This document shows positions 5,393 through 5,446 of a stretch of DNA of 5,446 nucleotides, piece after piece (within the stretch, counting starts at the first letter, position 1; each line of letters begins with the position of its first letter). The stretch covers positions 1 to 5,446 of the forward strand of contig DLQD01000120.1 of the NCBI GenBank assembly GCA_002480015.1, written 5' to 3'. The notes beneath the pieces are model-generated. The model worked only from the letters and a program-made list of their open reading frames with translations, was not told the origin of the DNA and ran no database searches. Source of the stretch: Opitutia bacterium UBA7441 (GTDB lineage Bacteria > Verrucomicrobiota > Verrucomicrobiia > Opitutales > Coraliomargaritaceae). The translations under genes were made by a program, and so were the position numbers.

Positions 5393-5446
5393 GTATGGCT
5401 GTCCGGAACAGTGGAAACAATACGGCGTTTCCGTAGTCGGACGGGT
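5391..5446 (+). CDS. Possible 5' part of an unidentified CDS running off the window
   Basis: From TTG at 5391 the frame reads L-Y-G-C-P-E-Q-W-K-Q-Y-G-V-S-V-V-G-R to the window end without a stop. The same frame is open back to 5241 but has no ATG or GTG, so TTG is the only standard start after accA. The pattern (hydrophobic lead, then V-S-V-V-G-R) is faintly like the first Rossmann strand of DprA/Smf-type DNA-processing proteins (usually V-A-I-V-G-S-R), but the normal Ser is absent and too little is visible. There is no Shine-Dalgarno. The opposite strand is also open here (stop at 5316-5318), so it could be chance. Confidence 0.25.
   Translation, partial: MYGCPEQWKQYGVSVVGR
5401..5442. repeat. 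Imperfect inverted repeat at the window end
   Basis: GTCCG (5401-5405) pairs with CGGAC (5438-5442) and GGAAAC (5413-5418) with GTTTCC (5427-5432). An AC/GT step lies between the arms, with a 2-nt bulge and a 3x3 internal loop. The terminal loop is 8 nt. It may be a structured RNA, a protein site, or chance self-complementarity in coding sequence. Confidence 0.4.

Noticed and set aside
5395..5436. ATG at 5395 as a start codon for a downstream gene
   Set aside because: The frame stops after 13 codons at 5434-5436 and has no ribosome binding site.

Overview
This is a GC-rich bacterial chromosome segment carrying mostly housekeeping genes, with a small AT-richer toxin-antitoxin module in the middle. 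The proteins and the absence of Shine-Dalgarno sites before nearly all genes would fit Verrucomicrobiota (Opitutia-like). That assignment rests on remembered protein resemblance, not on a search, so treat it as tentative.

Left part (1-2374, + strand): the C-terminal two thirds of a PLP-dependent class I/II aminotransferase that resembles PatA. Its stop is 9 nt from the start of der (engA), the tandem-GTPase ribosome-assembly factor, so the two are probably co-transcribed. A 146-nt convergent spacer (2375-2520) with weak hairpins follows.

Middle (2521-3817, - strand): a type II toxin-antitoxin pair, with a ParD-like antitoxin upstream and a RelE/ParE-family toxin downstream, overlapping by 8 nt. 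The toxin uses a TTG start behind a strong Shine-Dalgarno that lies inside the antitoxin gene. The antitoxin has a good sigma70-type promoter with a 10-bp-spaced direct repeat between the -35 and -10. Upstream on the same strand is a coiled-coil plus C4 zinc-ribbon protein.

Right part (3881-5446, + strand): a short TPR protein diverges from the zinc-ribbon gene across 63 nt. Next comes accA, the carboxyltransferase alpha subunit of acetyl-CoA carboxylase, behind a second TTGACA promoter very close to its ATG. A hairpin with a T-tract follows accA, and the window ends in an open frame that may be the start of another gene.

The genes do not form one pathway: they cover amino-acid or cell-wall precursor transamination, ribosome assembly and fatty-acid synthesis, with an inserted TA module. 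I see no CRISPR array, rRNA, tRNA, transposase or phage gene, and no undescribed multi-gene system. The more interesting points are regulatory: apparently leaderless starts, a coupled TTG toxin start and a helically phased operator candidate.
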